Origin: Streptomyces griseofuscus
GTDB lineage: Bacteria > Actinomycetota > Actinomycetes > Streptomycetales > Streptomycetaceae
Assembly: GCF_014673495.1 (NCBI RefSeq)
Contig: NZ_CP051006.1
Coordinates: 6,723,501-6,787,500, forward strand
DNA length: 64,000 bases
Direction: 5' to 3'
Shown: positions 32,286 through 40,980 of the stretch, piece by piece
Layout: each line of letters starts with the position of its first letter
How positions within the stretch are numbered: the stretch's first letter is position 1
Position numbers and translations under genes: made by a program
The notes under the pieces: generated by a model
Seen by the model: only the letters and a program-made list of their open reading frames with translations
Told to the model about the DNA's origin: nothing
Database searches by the model: none

Positions 32286-33626
32286 ATGCAGCCCAACACG
32301 CTCCTTGACGCCATCCTGGACGAGGCGGGGATCTCGCACGCCGGTCTCGCCGCCCATGTGAACCAGGCGGGACGCCGTCGGGGCCTCGCGCTCCGCTATG
32401 AACACACCGCCGTGGCGCGGTGGTTGAAGGGCCAGCGGCCACGCGGTCAGGTGCCCGACCTGATCTGCGAGGTACTGGCCGCCCGGCTGCACCGCCCCGT
32501 CACCCTGGACGACATCGGTCTCGGCGTGCCCGGCCGGCCCGGCACCGCCTCCACCGGCACCCTGTCCGGCTTCGTGGAGCGGGCCACCGCCCTGTGGCGC
32601 TCCGACGAACAGCAGCGCCCCCATGTGCTGGGCGCCCCGGCCGTCACCGGCACCCCCGCCGTGATGCCGGTATGGGAGTGGGAGAACCCGCCGGAGGACA
32701 CCGATGTGTCCCGGGGCGGCAGACACCGGGTCACGGCGGCCGACATCGAGACGCTGCGCGCGGCCCGTGCCCACTACGAGCAGATGTACCGCAAGGCCGG
32801 CGGCATCGCGACCCGCGCCCGGATCGTCGGCTTCCTCAACGCCGAGGCGGCACCCCTGCTGCGCGGCAGCTACACCGATGCCACCGGGCGCCAACTGCAC
32901 CGCGCCACCGGCGGGTTGGTCGCCGTCGCCGGGATCTGCGCCTACGACTCCGACGCGCACGGACTCGCCCAGCGCTACTTCCACCAGGCGCTGCGGCTCG
33001 CGAAGGCCAGCGGGGACCGGGGACTTGGCGCCTATGTCATAGCGTTGCTGGTCAACCAGTCCCTGTTCATGCGGGAGTTCCGGCAGGCGGTGGCCTTCGC
33101 GGAGGCCGCGCTGCGCACCGCGGGACGGCACATCACCCCCGCGCTCGCCTCCGATCTGTACGCGATGCAGGCCAAGGCGTACGCGCATCTGGGCGACGCG
33201 GGCAGCGCGCTCGCCTGCATCCGGCGGGCGGAGAGCGCCGCCGAACGCATCCGGCGCGGCCATGAACCCGACGAGACCGGCTATGTACAGCCCGGGCTGG
33301 TCAATGTGCAGGTCGCCGAGGCACTGCTCAGCCTGGGTGAACTCGCCGCCGCCCGGGAGCACGCGGCGGCCGCCGTGGACAACCCCGCCCACGACCGGGG
33401 CCGGGTGCACCGGCTGGCCATGCTCAGCACCATCGAACTGCGCCAGGGCAACGCGGAGAAGGCCGTGGTCACCGCCGTGCAGATGGCCGAGCAGGCGCGC
33501 GGTATGGAGTCCCAGCGGCTGCGCGACCGGCTGCGCGCGGTGCGCGAACATCTGGCGCGCTGCGGGTCGCCCGGCACCACCGAGGCCGCCGAACTCATCG
33601 ACGGAGCGCTGCGCGTGCCCCTGTAG
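32286..33626 (+). CDS. NsdA-like TPR regulator with N-terminal HTH-like domain
   Basis: A 446-residue cytoplasmic protein. The first ~70 residues (LAAHVNQAGRRRGLALRYEH, TAVARWLKGQRPRG) are the HTH-like module shared by NsdA/NsdB-type regulators of Streptomyces, which repress differentiation and antibiotic production. The rest is built of helical TPR-like repeats (AQRYFHQALRLAKASGDRGLG, LAMLSTIELRQGNAEKAVV). ATG 32286 follows a GGGGGTC stretch. It stands alone with its own promoter region. The regulatory target here is unknown; assignment to the family is by the HTH motif and repeat architecture. Confidence 0.75.
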   Translation: MQPNTLLDAILDEAGISHAGLAAHVNQAGRRRGLALRYEHTAVARWLKGQRPRGQVPDLICEVLAARLHRPVTLDDIGLGVPGRPGTASTGTLSGFVERATALWRSDEQQRPHVLGAPAVTGTPAVMPVWEWENPPEDTDVSRGGRHRVTAADIETLRAARAHYEQMYRKAGGIATRARIVGFLNAEAAPLLRGSYTDATGRQLHRATGGLVAVAGICAYDSDAHGLAQRYFHQALRLAKASGDRGLGAYVIALLVNQSLFMREFRQAVAFAEAALRTAGRHITPALASDLYAMQAKAYAHLGDAGSALACIRRAESAAERIRRGHEPDETGYVQPGLVNVQVAEALLSLGELAAAREHAAAAVDNPAHDRGRVHRLAMLSTIELRQGNAEKAVVTAVQMAEQARGMESQRLRDRLRAVREHLARCGSPGTTEAAELIDGALRVPL

Positions 33627-33691
33627 ACGCCCTGTGGGCGCACGGCCGCTGCTGCGATATTGCCACCTACCCCCCGAAAGGTGGCAGAACC

Positions 33692-34228
33692 GTGCAGTGG
33701 ACGAAACAGAACGAACAACCCGTGTATGAAAACCGCTGGTTCAGCGTCAAACTCGCAGATGTCGAGCTGCCCGACGGCCGGCATCTGGACCACTTCCTCA
33801 TCCGGATGCGCCCGGTGGCCGTCGCCACGGTCGTCAACGAGGCCAACGAGGTGCTGCTGCTGTGGCGGCACCGCTTCATCACCGACAGCTGGGGCTGGGA
33901 ACTGCCCGCGGGCGTCGTCGAGGACGGCGAGGACATCGCGCGCGCGGCCGCCAGGGAACTGGAGGAGGAGACCGGCTGGCGGCCGGGGCCCCTGCACCAC
34001 CTGATGACGGTGGAGCCGTCCAACGGCCTCACCGACGCCCGGCACCACATCTACTGGTCCGACCGTGGCGAGTACCTCGGGCACCCCGTGGACGACTTCG
34101 AGTCGGACCGCCGGGAGTGGGTGCCCCTCAAGCTCGTCCCCGACCTGATCGCCCGTGGGGAGGTCCCGGCCGCCAACATGGCGGCCGCGTTACTGCTGCT
34201 GCATCACCTCAGGCTCGCCGAGGGCTGA
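33692..34228 (+). CDS. Nudix hydrolase (ADP-ribose/NDP-sugar pyrophosphatase type)
   Basis: A 178-residue Nudix enzyme. The Nudix box GVVEDGEDIARAAARELEEETGW at about residues 73-95 has all catalytic glutamates (REL-EE) and an ADP-ribose-pyrophosphatase-like LPAG before it. The N-terminal NRWFSVKLADVELPDGR strand pair is typical of NudF/ADPRase relatives. GTG 33692 is preceded by GAAAGGTGG. It lies 65 bases after the NsdA-like gene, so cotranscription is possible. Substrate is inferred only. Confidence 0.88.
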   Translation: MQWTKQNEQPVYENRWFSVKLADVELPDGRHLDHFLIRMRPVAVATVVNEANEVLLLWRHRFITDSWGWELPAGVVEDGEDIARAAARELEEETGWRPGPLHHLMTVEPSNGLTDARHHIYWSDRGEYLGHPVDDFESDRREWVPLKLVPDLIARGEVPAANMAAALLLLHHLRLAEG

Positions 34229-34254
34229 CGCGCCGAGGGGCGCCCGGCCGAGGG

Positions 34255-34515
34255 CTAATGGGCGCGCAGGGCCGACCAGACGGTCACCACGAGCGCGCCG
34301 AGCGCGGTCAGCGCGGCGAGCGAGGGCAGCGGCCAGCGCGTGTGCTCCAGCGAGACCATGCGGGAGTTCAGCTCGTCCAGCTCCTTGGCGGTCTCCTCGG
34401 TACGGTGACCGAGCAGGGCGAGTCCGCCCTCGACCCGGGCGTAGGCCACGTCCAGTCGGCGCCGTAACTCTGCGAGTTCTCCATGGACCACGGGATGCTC
34501 CGGATCGCCGGTCAA
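34255..34515 (-). CDS. Small coiled-coil, C-terminally anchored membrane protein (TTG start)
   Basis: An 86-residue protein of unknown function. Residues ~12-55 are a predicted coiled coil (ELAELRRRLDVAYARVEGGL, HRTEETAKELDELNSRMVSL), and residues ~63-82 a single membrane helix (SLAALTALGALVVTVWSAL), so it is a tail-anchored protein. The TTG start at 34515 is supported by AGGAG 8 bases upstream (34523-34527 on the minus strand). The architecture resembles small proteins of phage or conjugation origin as well as uncharacterised actinobacterial proteins; no function can be assigned. Confidence 0.65.
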   Translation of the reverse strand: MTGDPEHPVVHGELAELRRRLDVAYARVEGGLALLGHRTEETAKELDELNSRMVSLEHTRWPLPSLAALTALGALVVTVWSALRAH

Positions 34516-34658
34516 GGGTCCACTCCTTTCCGTAGTCGAACGGGGGGTTCCGCACCCCCTTGCATGCGCATGAAGAGTGAACTCGCCTGGTGGTCGCGTG
34601 GGGAGCGTGTGCGATGAGGCTCTGCGGGCCCGCCGCGCACACGGTGTGTGAAACGGAT

Positions 34659-34688
34659 GTGCCCGGCACCGAATCCGGTGCCGGGCAC
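34659..34688. terminator. Hairpin terminator downstream of the hydroxyacyl-CoA dehydrogenase
   Basis: GTGCCCGGCACCG (34659-34671) and CGGTGCCGGGCAC (34676-34688) form a perfect 13-bp stem with a 4-base loop, 23 bases past the minus-strand stop. Confidence 0.85.
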
Positions 34689-34710
34689 GTCTGTTGGTAG
34701 CTGAGCGTGA

Positions 34711-35571
34711 TCAGCCGTAGGTGTAGAAGCCCGAGCCCGTCTTGCGGCCCAGGCGGCCCGCCTCGACCATGCGCTGGAGCAGCGGGGGAGCGGCGTACAG
34801 CGGCTCCTTGTACTCGGCGTACATCGAGTTGGCGATGGAGACGATGGTGTCCAGGCCGATCAGGTCGGACAGCTTCAGCGGGCCCATCGGGTGGGCGCAG
34901 CCCATCTCCATGCCGTTGTCGATGTCCTCGCGGGAGGCGATGCCCGACTCGAACATCCGGATCGCGGAGAGCAGATAGGGCACGAGCAGCGCGTTCACCA
35001 CGAAGCCCGAGCGGTCCTGGGCGCGGATGGCGTGCTTGCCGAGCGCCTTCTCGGCGAAGGCCTGGGCGCGGCTGAGGGTGCCCTCGGAGGTGGTGAGCGC
35101 GGGGATCAGCTCGACCAGCTGCTGCACCGGGGCCGGGTTGAAGAAGTGGATGCCGACGACATGATCCGGGCGCGAGGTGGCGACCGCGAGCTTCACCAGC
35201 GGGATGGAGGAGGTGTTGGAGGCCAGGATCGCGTCCGGCCGGGTCACCACCTGGTCGAGGACCTGGAAGATCTCGGTCTTCACGGCCTCGCTCTCCACGA
35301 CCGCCTCGATCACGAGGTCGCGGTCGGCGAACTCGCCGAGGTCCGTGGTGAAGCTGAGCCGCGCCTGGGTGGCGTCCCGCTCCTCCACGGAGATCTTGCC
35401 GCGCTCGGCCGCCTTGGACAGGGAGTTGTGCAGCCGGGTGCGGCCGATCTCCAGGGCCTCGCCGGTGGTCTCGGCGACCTTCACGTCCAGGCCCGCGCGG
35501 GCGCACACCTCGGCGATGCCCGCGCCCATCTGGCCGCAGCCCACGACTCCGACGCGCTCGATGTCGGTCAC
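34711..35571 (-). CDS. 3-hydroxybutyryl-CoA dehydrogenase
   Basis: A 286-residue NAD(P)-dependent dehydrogenase of the HBD/PaaH family interconverting acetoacetyl-CoA and 3-hydroxybutyryl-CoA, in fatty-acid, PHB or ethylmalonyl-CoA metabolism. GVVGCGQMGAGIAEVCARAG binds cofactor; the catalytic His is in VGIHFFNPAPVQQLVE, and SGFVVNALLVPYL plus GCAHPMGPLKLSDLIGLD complete the fold. ATG 35571 lies before an AGGGGACG-like tract. It is a single gene with its own terminator, divergent from the GHL10 lipoprotein-like gene. Confidence 0.92.
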   Translation of the reverse strand: MTDIERVGVVGCGQMGAGIAEVCARAGLDVKVAETTGEALEIGRTRLHNSLSKAAERGKISVEERDATQARLSFTTDLGEFADRDLVIEAVVESEAVKTEIFQVLDQVVTRPDAILASNTSSIPLVKLAVATSRPDHVVGIHFFNPAPVQQLVELIPALTTSEGTLSRAQAFAEKALGKHAIRAQDRSGFVVNALLVPYLLSAIRMFESGIASREDIDNGMEMGCAHPMGPLKLSDLIGLDTIVSIANSMYAEYKEPLYAAPPLLQRMVEAGRLGRKTGSGFYTYG

Positions 35572-35744
35572 ATCGTCCCCTTCGCTGTTCTCCGGCTTGG
35601 CTGGCAGACCTCCGGGTTTCGGCGCCTGCTCCGATCGTGCACGTTACCGCGAAGTATCGATGATCGATCGTCTGGGTGCGGGCATTCTTGGCCACGGAGA
35701 CCATCCGTGACCGAGCGGATCCGGAACGTCAAGGAAAGTGGCCG

Positions 35745-37028
35745 ATGGGACCCATCTCACGCCGGGCCTTCGCCCTCGGGACGCTGTCGGCGCTGACCAC
35801 GACCGGATGCGGGGCGGCGACGACCGGAGCCGCGGAGATCAAGCCGCCGGTCAGGAGGACCGGGGCCGAGGGCGCCACCGGCCTGCGCGCCGCCACCGAG
35901 ATGCGGGGCGTGTGGATGGCGACCGTCGAGAACCGGGACTGGCCCTCCCGCCCCGGCCTGACCGCCGCCGCGCAGCAGGAGGAGCTGATCGCCCATCTCG
36001 ACCGGGCGGTCCGCAACCGGCTGAACACCGTGCTGCTCCAGGTGCGGCCCACCGCCGACGCGCTGTGGCCCTCGCCGTACGAGCCCTGGTCCCAGTTCCT
36101 CACCGGCACCCAGGGCCGCGACCCCGGCTGGGACCCGCTGGGCACCGCCGTGCGCGAGGCCCATGCCCGGGGTCTCCAGCTGCACGCCTGGTTCAACCCG
36201 TACCGGATCGCGAACCACACCGACCCGGGCCTCCTCGCCGCCACCCACCCGGCGCGCGTCCACCCCGACTGGGCGGTGCCGTACGGCGGCAAGCTCTACT
36301 ACAACCCGGGCCTGCCCGAGGTGCGCGCCTTCGTCCAGCGGGCGATGCTCGACGCGGTCGCCCGCTACCCCGTCGACGCGGTCCACTTCGACGACTACTT
36401 CTACCCCTATCCCGAGGACGGGGAGAGTTTCGCGGACGACGACGCGTACCAGCGCCACCGGGGCGCCTTCACCAGCCGGGCCGACTGGCGCAGGAACAAC
36501 ATCGACCTGCTGGTCCAGGAGATGGCGGCGGGCATCAAACGGGTCCGGCCCGCCGCCCGGTTCGGGATCAGCCCCTTCGGGGTGTGGCGCAACGCGTCCA
36601 CCGACCCGCTCGGCTCCGACACGGACGCGGGCGCGCAGACGTACGACGACCTGTACGCCGACACCCGCACCTGGGTCCGGGAGAACCGGATCGACTACAT
36701 CGCGCCCCAGCTCTACTGGGAGATCGGCGCGAGCGGCGCGGACTACGCGACGCTGCTGGACTGGTGGGCGCGGACCGCCGAGGGCACCGGGACACGGCTC
36801 TATATCGGCGAGGCCCTGTACCGGGCCGGGGCGTCCGGCGCGGACGGGCGCCCCGCGGCCTGGCAGGACCCGGCGGAGCTGACCCGGCACCTCACCCTCG
36901 CCGCCCGCCGTCCGCAGGTGGGCGGGCACATCTTCTTCGCCGCCCAGGACATGGCCGACGATCCGATCGGGGCGATGCGCCGCGTGGTCGCGGACCACTA
37001 CGCGCAACCGGCGAGCCCGCCCCGCTGA
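35745..37028 (+). CDS. GHL10-family (glycosyl hydrolase-like) exported protein, Tat substrate
   Basis: A 427-residue exported protein of the glycosyl-hydrolase-like GHL10 (DUF187/YddW) family. The N-terminus PISRRAFALGTLSALTTTGC is a Tat signal with a lipobox-like TTGC, although Leu/Val is usual at -3. The TIM-barrel starts RGVWMATVENRDWPS and includes VLLQVRPTADALWPS, HAWFNPYRI, VHFDDYFYPYP (probable acidic catalytic residues) and IAPQLYWEIG. Relatives act on the cell surface, probably on peptidoglycan glycan; the substrate is not established. ATG 35745 follows AAGGAAAG. Confidence 0.82.
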   Translation: MGPISRRAFALGTLSALTTTGCGAATTGAAEIKPPVRRTGAEGATGLRAATEMRGVWMATVENRDWPSRPGLTAAAQQEELIAHLDRAVRNRLNTVLLQVRPTADALWPSPYEPWSQFLTGTQGRDPGWDPLGTAVREAHARGLQLHAWFNPYRIANHTDPGLLAATHPARVHPDWAVPYGGKLYYNPGLPEVRAFVQRAMLDAVARYPVDAVHFDDYFYPYPEDGESFADDDAYQRHRGAFTSRADWRRNNIDLLVQEMAAGIKRVRPAARFGISPFGVWRNASTDPLGSDTDAGAQTYDDLYADTRTWVRENRIDYIAPQLYWEIGASGADYATLLDWWARTAEGTGTRLYIGEALYRAGASGADGRPAAWQDPAELTRHLTLAARRPQVGGHIFFAAQDMADDPIGAMRRVVADHYAQPASPPR

Positions 37029-37067
37029 ACCGACGCGGGCACCGCAGGCATCGGCGGACCCCGGTGC

Positions 37068-37265
37068 TTACCGCTGCCCGTCCTCCTTGTGTTTGACCTG
37101 GCAGTCGGGCCCCGGCGACATGATCGCCTCGTGCCCGTCCGTGAACCGGACCCGGTAGGGCGGATTGCCCTCCTGACCCATCACCTCGACGACTTCGGAC
37201 TCCTGGTCGTGTTGGCCGACCACCCTGCCGTGCTGGACAAGCCGGTCGCCCTTGGATGCGCGCAT
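37068..37265 (-). CDS. DUF1918 protein
   Basis: A 65-residue actinobacterial DUF1918 protein. The conserved pattern GDRLVQHGRVVGQHDQESEV, PPYRVRFTDGHE and GPDC is clear. The fold is a small SH3-like barrel; function is unknown, with a nucleic-acid or ligand role suggested for relatives. ATG 37265 is preceded by GAGGAGGG 8 bases upstream. It is encoded 20 bases downstream of the EamA gene on the same strand and is probably cotranscribed with it. Confidence 0.85.
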   Translation of the reverse strand: MRASKGDRLVQHGRVVGQHDQESEVVEVMGQEGNPPYRVRFTDGHEAIMSPGPDCQVKHKEDGQR

Positions 37266-37285
37266 CTACAGGCCCTCCTCAACGA

Positions 37286-38200
37286 TCACGACCGCTGGGT
37301 GACGGCGATGCACACGAGCACGGCGACGGCGGTCAGGGGAGCGGCCGCCGTGAAGTGTTCGCCCAGCAGCAGCGCCGACCACACCAGTGTGAGCAGGGGC
37401 TGAGCCAACTGCAACTGGCTCGCCCTGGGCACCCCGATGGCCGCCATCCCCCGGTACCAGACGACCAGCCCGAGGAACTGCGAACCCAGCGCCACCCAGA
37501 GCAGTCCGGCGATCCCGTGGGCGGTCACCCGGTACGGCTCGTACGACAGCGCCAGCGCGGCGGCCGGCAGCGTCAGCGGCAGGCACAGCACCAGCGCCCA
37601 GCCGATGACCTGCCAGCCCGGCATCTCCCGGGCCAGCCGTCCGCCCTCGGTGTACCCGGCGGCGCACACCAGCAGGGCCGCGAACAGATAGCCGTCGGCC
37701 GCGGTGAGCGCGCCCCCGCTCTGCACCACCGTGAACGTGAGCACCGCCACCGCGCCCGCCACCGCCGCGAGCCAGAACCGGCGGGAGGGGCGATGGCCGG
37801 TGCGCAGCGCCGAGCAGACGGCCGTGGTCAGCGGCAGCAGGCCCACCACGACGGCCGCGTGCGCGGTGGTGGAGGTGCGCAGCGCCAGCGTGGTCAGCGT
37901 CGGGAAGCCGAGAACCACGCCGAGCGCCACGACGGCGAGGCCGCGCAGGTGGCGCCGCTCGGGCGGCCGTACCTTCAGGGCCAGCAGGGCGCCGCCCGCG
38001 ACCAGTGCGGCCAGGGCGCTGCGCACGGTCACCAGCGTCCAGGGGCCGAAGCCCTCCAGGCCCCAGGCGGTGGCTGGGAAGGTGAGGGAGAAGGCGGCGA
38101 CGCCGAGGGCGGCGAGCGCGGTGCCGAGCGTTCGGCGCTCCGGCCGGGGAGCGGTGACCGCTATCGGTCCGGCATCAGTAGCGCTACTCTGTGTCTTCAT
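37286..38200 (-). CDS. EamA/DMT-superfamily transporter
   Basis: A 304-residue exporter-type membrane protein with ten hydrophobic helices and the internal duplication typical of EamA (first repeat ~20-140, second ~155-300; motifs LTFPATAWGLEGFGPW and ASQLQLAQPLLTLVWSALLLG). Probably a metabolite or amino-acid exporter. Its ATG shares two bases with the start codon of the divergent MocR regulator (CATG at 38198-38201) and has no Shine-Dalgarno; a TACGCT hexamer on the minus strand (38211-38206) fits a leaderless promoter. Likely regulated by MocR. Confidence 0.87.
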   Translation of the reverse strand: MKTQSSATDAGPIAVTAPRPERRTLGTALAALGVAAFSLTFPATAWGLEGFGPWTLVTVRSALAALVAGGALLALKVRPPERRHLRGLAVVALGVVLGFPTLTTLALRTSTTAHAAVVVGLLPLTTAVCSALRTGHRPSRRFWLAAVAGAVAVLTFTVVQSGGALTAADGYLFAALLVCAAGYTEGGRLAREMPGWQVIGWALVLCLPLTLPAAALALSYEPYRVTAHGIAGLLWVALGSQFLGLVVWYRGMAAIGVPRASQLQLAQPLLTLVWSALLLGEHFTAAAPLTAVAVLVCIAVTQRS

Positions 38201-38211
38201 GCATGAGCGTA
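38177..38211. promoter_or_regulatory. Overlapping divergent leaderless promoters and palindrome (EamA/MocR)
   Basis: The plus-strand hexamer TACTCT (38185-38190) and the minus-strand TACGCT (38211-38206) both fit TANNNT and end 8 and 5 bases before their respective ATGs. A 12-bp perfect palindrome AGTAGCGCTACT (38177-38188) overlaps the plus -10, a natural MocR operator position. Confidence 0.5.
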
Positions 38212-39632
38212 GCAGTGTGGGTGAACTGGCGGAACAGCTGCGAAGGGAGCTGGACCGCTACTCGCCAGGTGGGAAGCTGCCATCGAGTCGGGCGCTGGTC
38301 GAGCGGTTCCGGGTGAGCCCGGTGACCGTCTCACGGGCGCTCGCCCAGCTGGCCGCCGAGGGGCTGGTGGTCACCCGGCCCGGCGCGGGCGCCTTCCGGG
38401 CCCGGCCGCGTACCCCGGAGGCGCCGGCCGGGGACACCTCCTGGCAGGAGGTCGCGCTGAGCGCCGACGGCGCCGCCGACCTCGTACCGCGCACGGTGGA
38501 CGCCACCGGGGTCACCGTCTCGCTCGCCGCCCCGCCGCCCGGGGTGCTGGAGTTCAACGGCGGCTATCCGCACCCCTCGCTCCAGCCCGAGCGGGCCATG
38601 GCGGCGGCGCTGGCCCGCGCGGGGCGACGGCCCGGCGCCTGGGGGCGGCCACCGCTGGAGGGGCTGCCGGAGCTGCGCGAGTGGTTCGCGCGGGAGATCG
38701 GCGGCGCGGTCACCGCGGCCGGGGTGCTGATCGCGGCGGGCGGTCAGTCCGCGCTGGCCACCGCCCTGCGCGCGCTCGCCCCGCCCGGCGCCCCGGTGCT
38801 GGTCGAGTCGCCCACCTACCCCGGCATGCTGGCCCTCGCCCGCGCGGGCGGGCTGCGCCCGGTCCCGGTGCCGGTGGACCGCGACGGGGTACGGCCCGAA
38901 CTGCTCGCGGACGCCTTCCGGGCCACCGGCGCCCGGGTGTTCGTCTGCCAGCCCCTCTTCCAGAACCCGACCGGCGCGGTCCTCGCCCCCGGCCGGCGCG
39001 CCGAGGTGCTGGGCATCGCCCGCGCGGCCGGCGCCTTCGTCGTGGAGGACGACTTCGTACGGCGCCTCGTGCACGCCGACGCGGGCCCGCTGCCCCGCCC
39101 GCTGGCCGCCGACGACCCGGACGGTGTGGTGGTGCACGTCGGTTCGCTGACCAAGGCGACCTCGCCCAGCTTCCGGGTGAGCGCGCTCGCCGCGCACGGG
39201 CCGGTGCTCGAACGGCTGCGCGCCATCCAGGTGGTGGACTCCTTCTTCGTGCCCCGCCCGCTCCAGGAGGCCGCCCTCGAACTGGTCGGCTCACCGGCCT
39301 GGCCCCGCCATCTGCGCACCCTGTCGGGGGAGTTGAAGGAACGCCGGGACGCCATGACGGGCGCGCTCGCGCTGCGGCTGCCCGAACTCGCCCTGCCGCA
39401 CATTCCGGTGGGCGGCTACCACCTGTGGGCCAGGCTGCCGGACGGCACCGACGACGACGCGTTCAGCGCCGCCGCCCTGCGCGCGGGCGTGGCCCTCACC
39501 CCGGGCCGCCCCTACTTCAGCGCCGAACCCCCGGCACCCTACGTCCGGTTGAGCTTCGCGGCGGTGGCGGGCCTCGGGGAGATCACGGAGGGGGTGCGGC
39601 GGCTGCGGGCGGCGTGCGACGAGGTGCTGTAG
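38199..39632 (+). CDS. MocR/PdxR-type regulator (GntR HTH fused to class I aminotransferase)
   Basis: A 477-residue fusion. A GntR wHTH (~5-72: GGKLPSSRALVERFRVSPVT, VSRALAQLAAEGLV) is followed by a PLP-dependent aminotransferase-like domain with GQSALATALRALAPPG, VESPTYPGMLALA, QPLFQNPTGAV and the PLP lysine in VGSLTKATSP. MocR proteins use PLP or its amino-acid adducts as effectors and often control a divergent gene, here the EamA transporter. ATG 38199 overlaps the transporter start and has no ribosome-binding site, consistent with a leaderless mRNA. Confidence 0.92.
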   Translation: MHERSSVGELAEQLRRELDRYSPGGKLPSSRALVERFRVSPVTVSRALAQLAAEGLVVTRPGAGAFRARPRTPEAPAGDTSWQEVALSADGAADLVPRTVDATGVTVSLAAPPPGVLEFNGGYPHPSLQPERAMAAALARAGRRPGAWGRPPLEGLPELREWFAREIGGAVTAAGVLIAAGGQSALATALRALAPPGAPVLVESPTYPGMLALARAGGLRPVPVPVDRDGVRPELLADAFRATGARVFVCQPLFQNPTGAVLAPGRRAEVLGIARAAGAFVVEDDFVRRLVHADAGPLPRPLAADDPDGVVVHVGSLTKATSPSFRVSALAAHGPVLERLRAIQVVDSFFVPRPLQEAALELVGSPAWPRHLRTLSGELKERRDAMTGALALRLPELALPHIPVGGYHLWARLPDGTDDDAFSAAALRAGVALTPGRPYFSAEPPAPYVRLSFAAVAGLGEITEGVRRLRAACDEVL

Positions 39633-39714
39633 GGGTTGGCGCACGGGGAGTGACCGGGCGTCGTACGGGAGTTAACGGCTCGCCTCCGGGTCCGGGGCCT
39701 GCGACGATCGCGGG

Positions 39715-40158
39715 ATGAGTGACGCATCCCGGCTCCGGCTCCCCGACGGCTACGAGTTCTCCACCGACACGGCCCGCGTCGATGTCGACCTGGTCCACCG
39801 CTGGCTGTCGACCGACGCCTACTGGGCGAGCGGCCGCACCCGCGAGAAGCACGAGCAGGCCATGGCGTCCTCGATCAACTTCGGGGTCTACGACAGGGCC
39901 TCCGGCGCCCAGGTCGCCTATGCGCGCGGGGTCACCGACCGGGCGCTGTTCGCCTGGCTGGCCGATGTGTACGTCGACCGCTCGGTGCGCGGCAAGGGTG
40001 TGGGCACCGCCTTCGTCGCCGGTGTCCGCGACCACCTCGCGTCCTTCGGTATCCGCCGCATCCTGCTCGCCACCGCGGACGCGCACGGGGTCTACGAGCG
40101 GCTGGGCTTCACACCGCTGGAAGACCCCGGGACCTGGATGATCCACCGCTTCGAGTGA
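39715..40158 (+). CDS. GNAT family N-acetyltransferase
   Basis: A 147-residue acetyltransferase. FAWLADVYVDRSVRGKGVGT carries the acetyl-CoA-binding R-x-x-G-x-G (RGKGVG), and VYERLGFTPLEDPGTWM is the typical C-terminal motif of the YitH/PA-type subfamily that begins YEFSTDTARVDVDLVHRWLS. The substrate is unknown. ATG 39715 starts a single gene 82 bases after the MocR gene. Confidence 0.85.
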   Translation: MSDASRLRLPDGYEFSTDTARVDVDLVHRWLSTDAYWASGRTREKHEQAMASSINFGVYDRASGAQVAYARGVTDRALFAWLADVYVDRSVRGKGVGTAFVAGVRDHLASFGIRRILLATADAHGVYERLGFTPLEDPGTWMIHRFE

Positions 40159-40231
40159 GCGGGCGCTCATCGCCGATGCATCACCGGCGGAAAACCTTGA
40201 CCTGTGCCCGTCACGGCCGCACCATCACCGC

Positions 40232-40825
40232 ATGCCACTGAGGGTGACGTTCGTCGCCGCGGCGCGGAGTGCGCCGCTGCTCGCGGAGCGGTTCGACGAC
40301 GAGCGGCCGCTGGACCAGGCCGGCTGGGACGAGGTACGGCGCGCCGCCGCCGACCTGGTGCCGCTGGCCGCCGCCGAGCTGCGCTACTGCTCGCCGACCC
40401 CGCGCAGCCGTGCCACCGGCGACGCCCTGGGCTATGCCCCGCTGGCCCAGCTCGCGCTGCGGGACTGCGACATGGGGCGCTGGCGCGGGCTGACGCTGGG
40501 CGAGGCGATGGCCCGGGAACCGGCGGCGGTGGACGCCTGGCTCGCCGACCCGCGCGCCACCCCGCACGGCGGCGAGTCCCTGCTCGCCTTCATCTCCCGG
40601 GCCGGCGGCTGGCTGGACACCCGCCCCGCCGACGACGGCGCCCGGATCGTCGCGGTGGCCGAGCCCGCGGTGATCCGCGCGGCCCTCGTCTACGCCCTGA
40701 AGGCCCCGCCCGCCACCTACTGGAACCTCGACATCCGCCCCCTGTCGACCACCACCCTCACCGGCCACCGGGGCCGCTGGAACCTCCGCTTCGAGGGCCC
40801 GGCCGTACGGACGTCCCAGCTCTAG
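40232..40825 (+). CDS. Histidine-phosphatase-fold protein lacking both catalytic histidines
   Basis: A 197-residue protein of the histidine phosphatase (phosphoglycerate mutase-like) superfamily. CSPTPRSRATGDAL, LRDCDMGRWRGLTLGEAM and HGGESLLAF match the family, but the phosphoacceptor RHG is RSA (12-14) and the second catalytic His is Glu144 in VAVAEPAVIRAAL. It is therefore expected to be catalytically inactive and may serve as a binding or regulatory protein. Codon usage and frame are intact, so it is conserved rather than decaying. ATG 40232; no operon partner. Confidence 0.75.
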   Translation: MPLRVTFVAAARSAPLLAERFDDERPLDQAGWDEVRRAAADLVPLAAAELRYCSPTPRSRATGDALGYAPLAQLALRDCDMGRWRGLTLGEAMAREPAAVDAWLADPRATPHGGESLLAFISRAGGWLDTRPADDGARIVAVAEPAVIRAALVYALKAPPATYWNLDIRPLSTTTLTGHRGRWNLRFEGPAVRTSQL

Positions 40826-40980
40826 GGGTACCCCGGCTCCAGGGGCACCCCCAGGGTCATGTCACCTTGAAAACGCCTGTGAATAACGTGCAGGAAAGGT
40901 CGAGTTTCCCGGCCGGACATCATGTCCCTTAATTTCTGGTGATGTTCGCTGCAAAACGCATCAACTTCCGTTGAGAGCAC

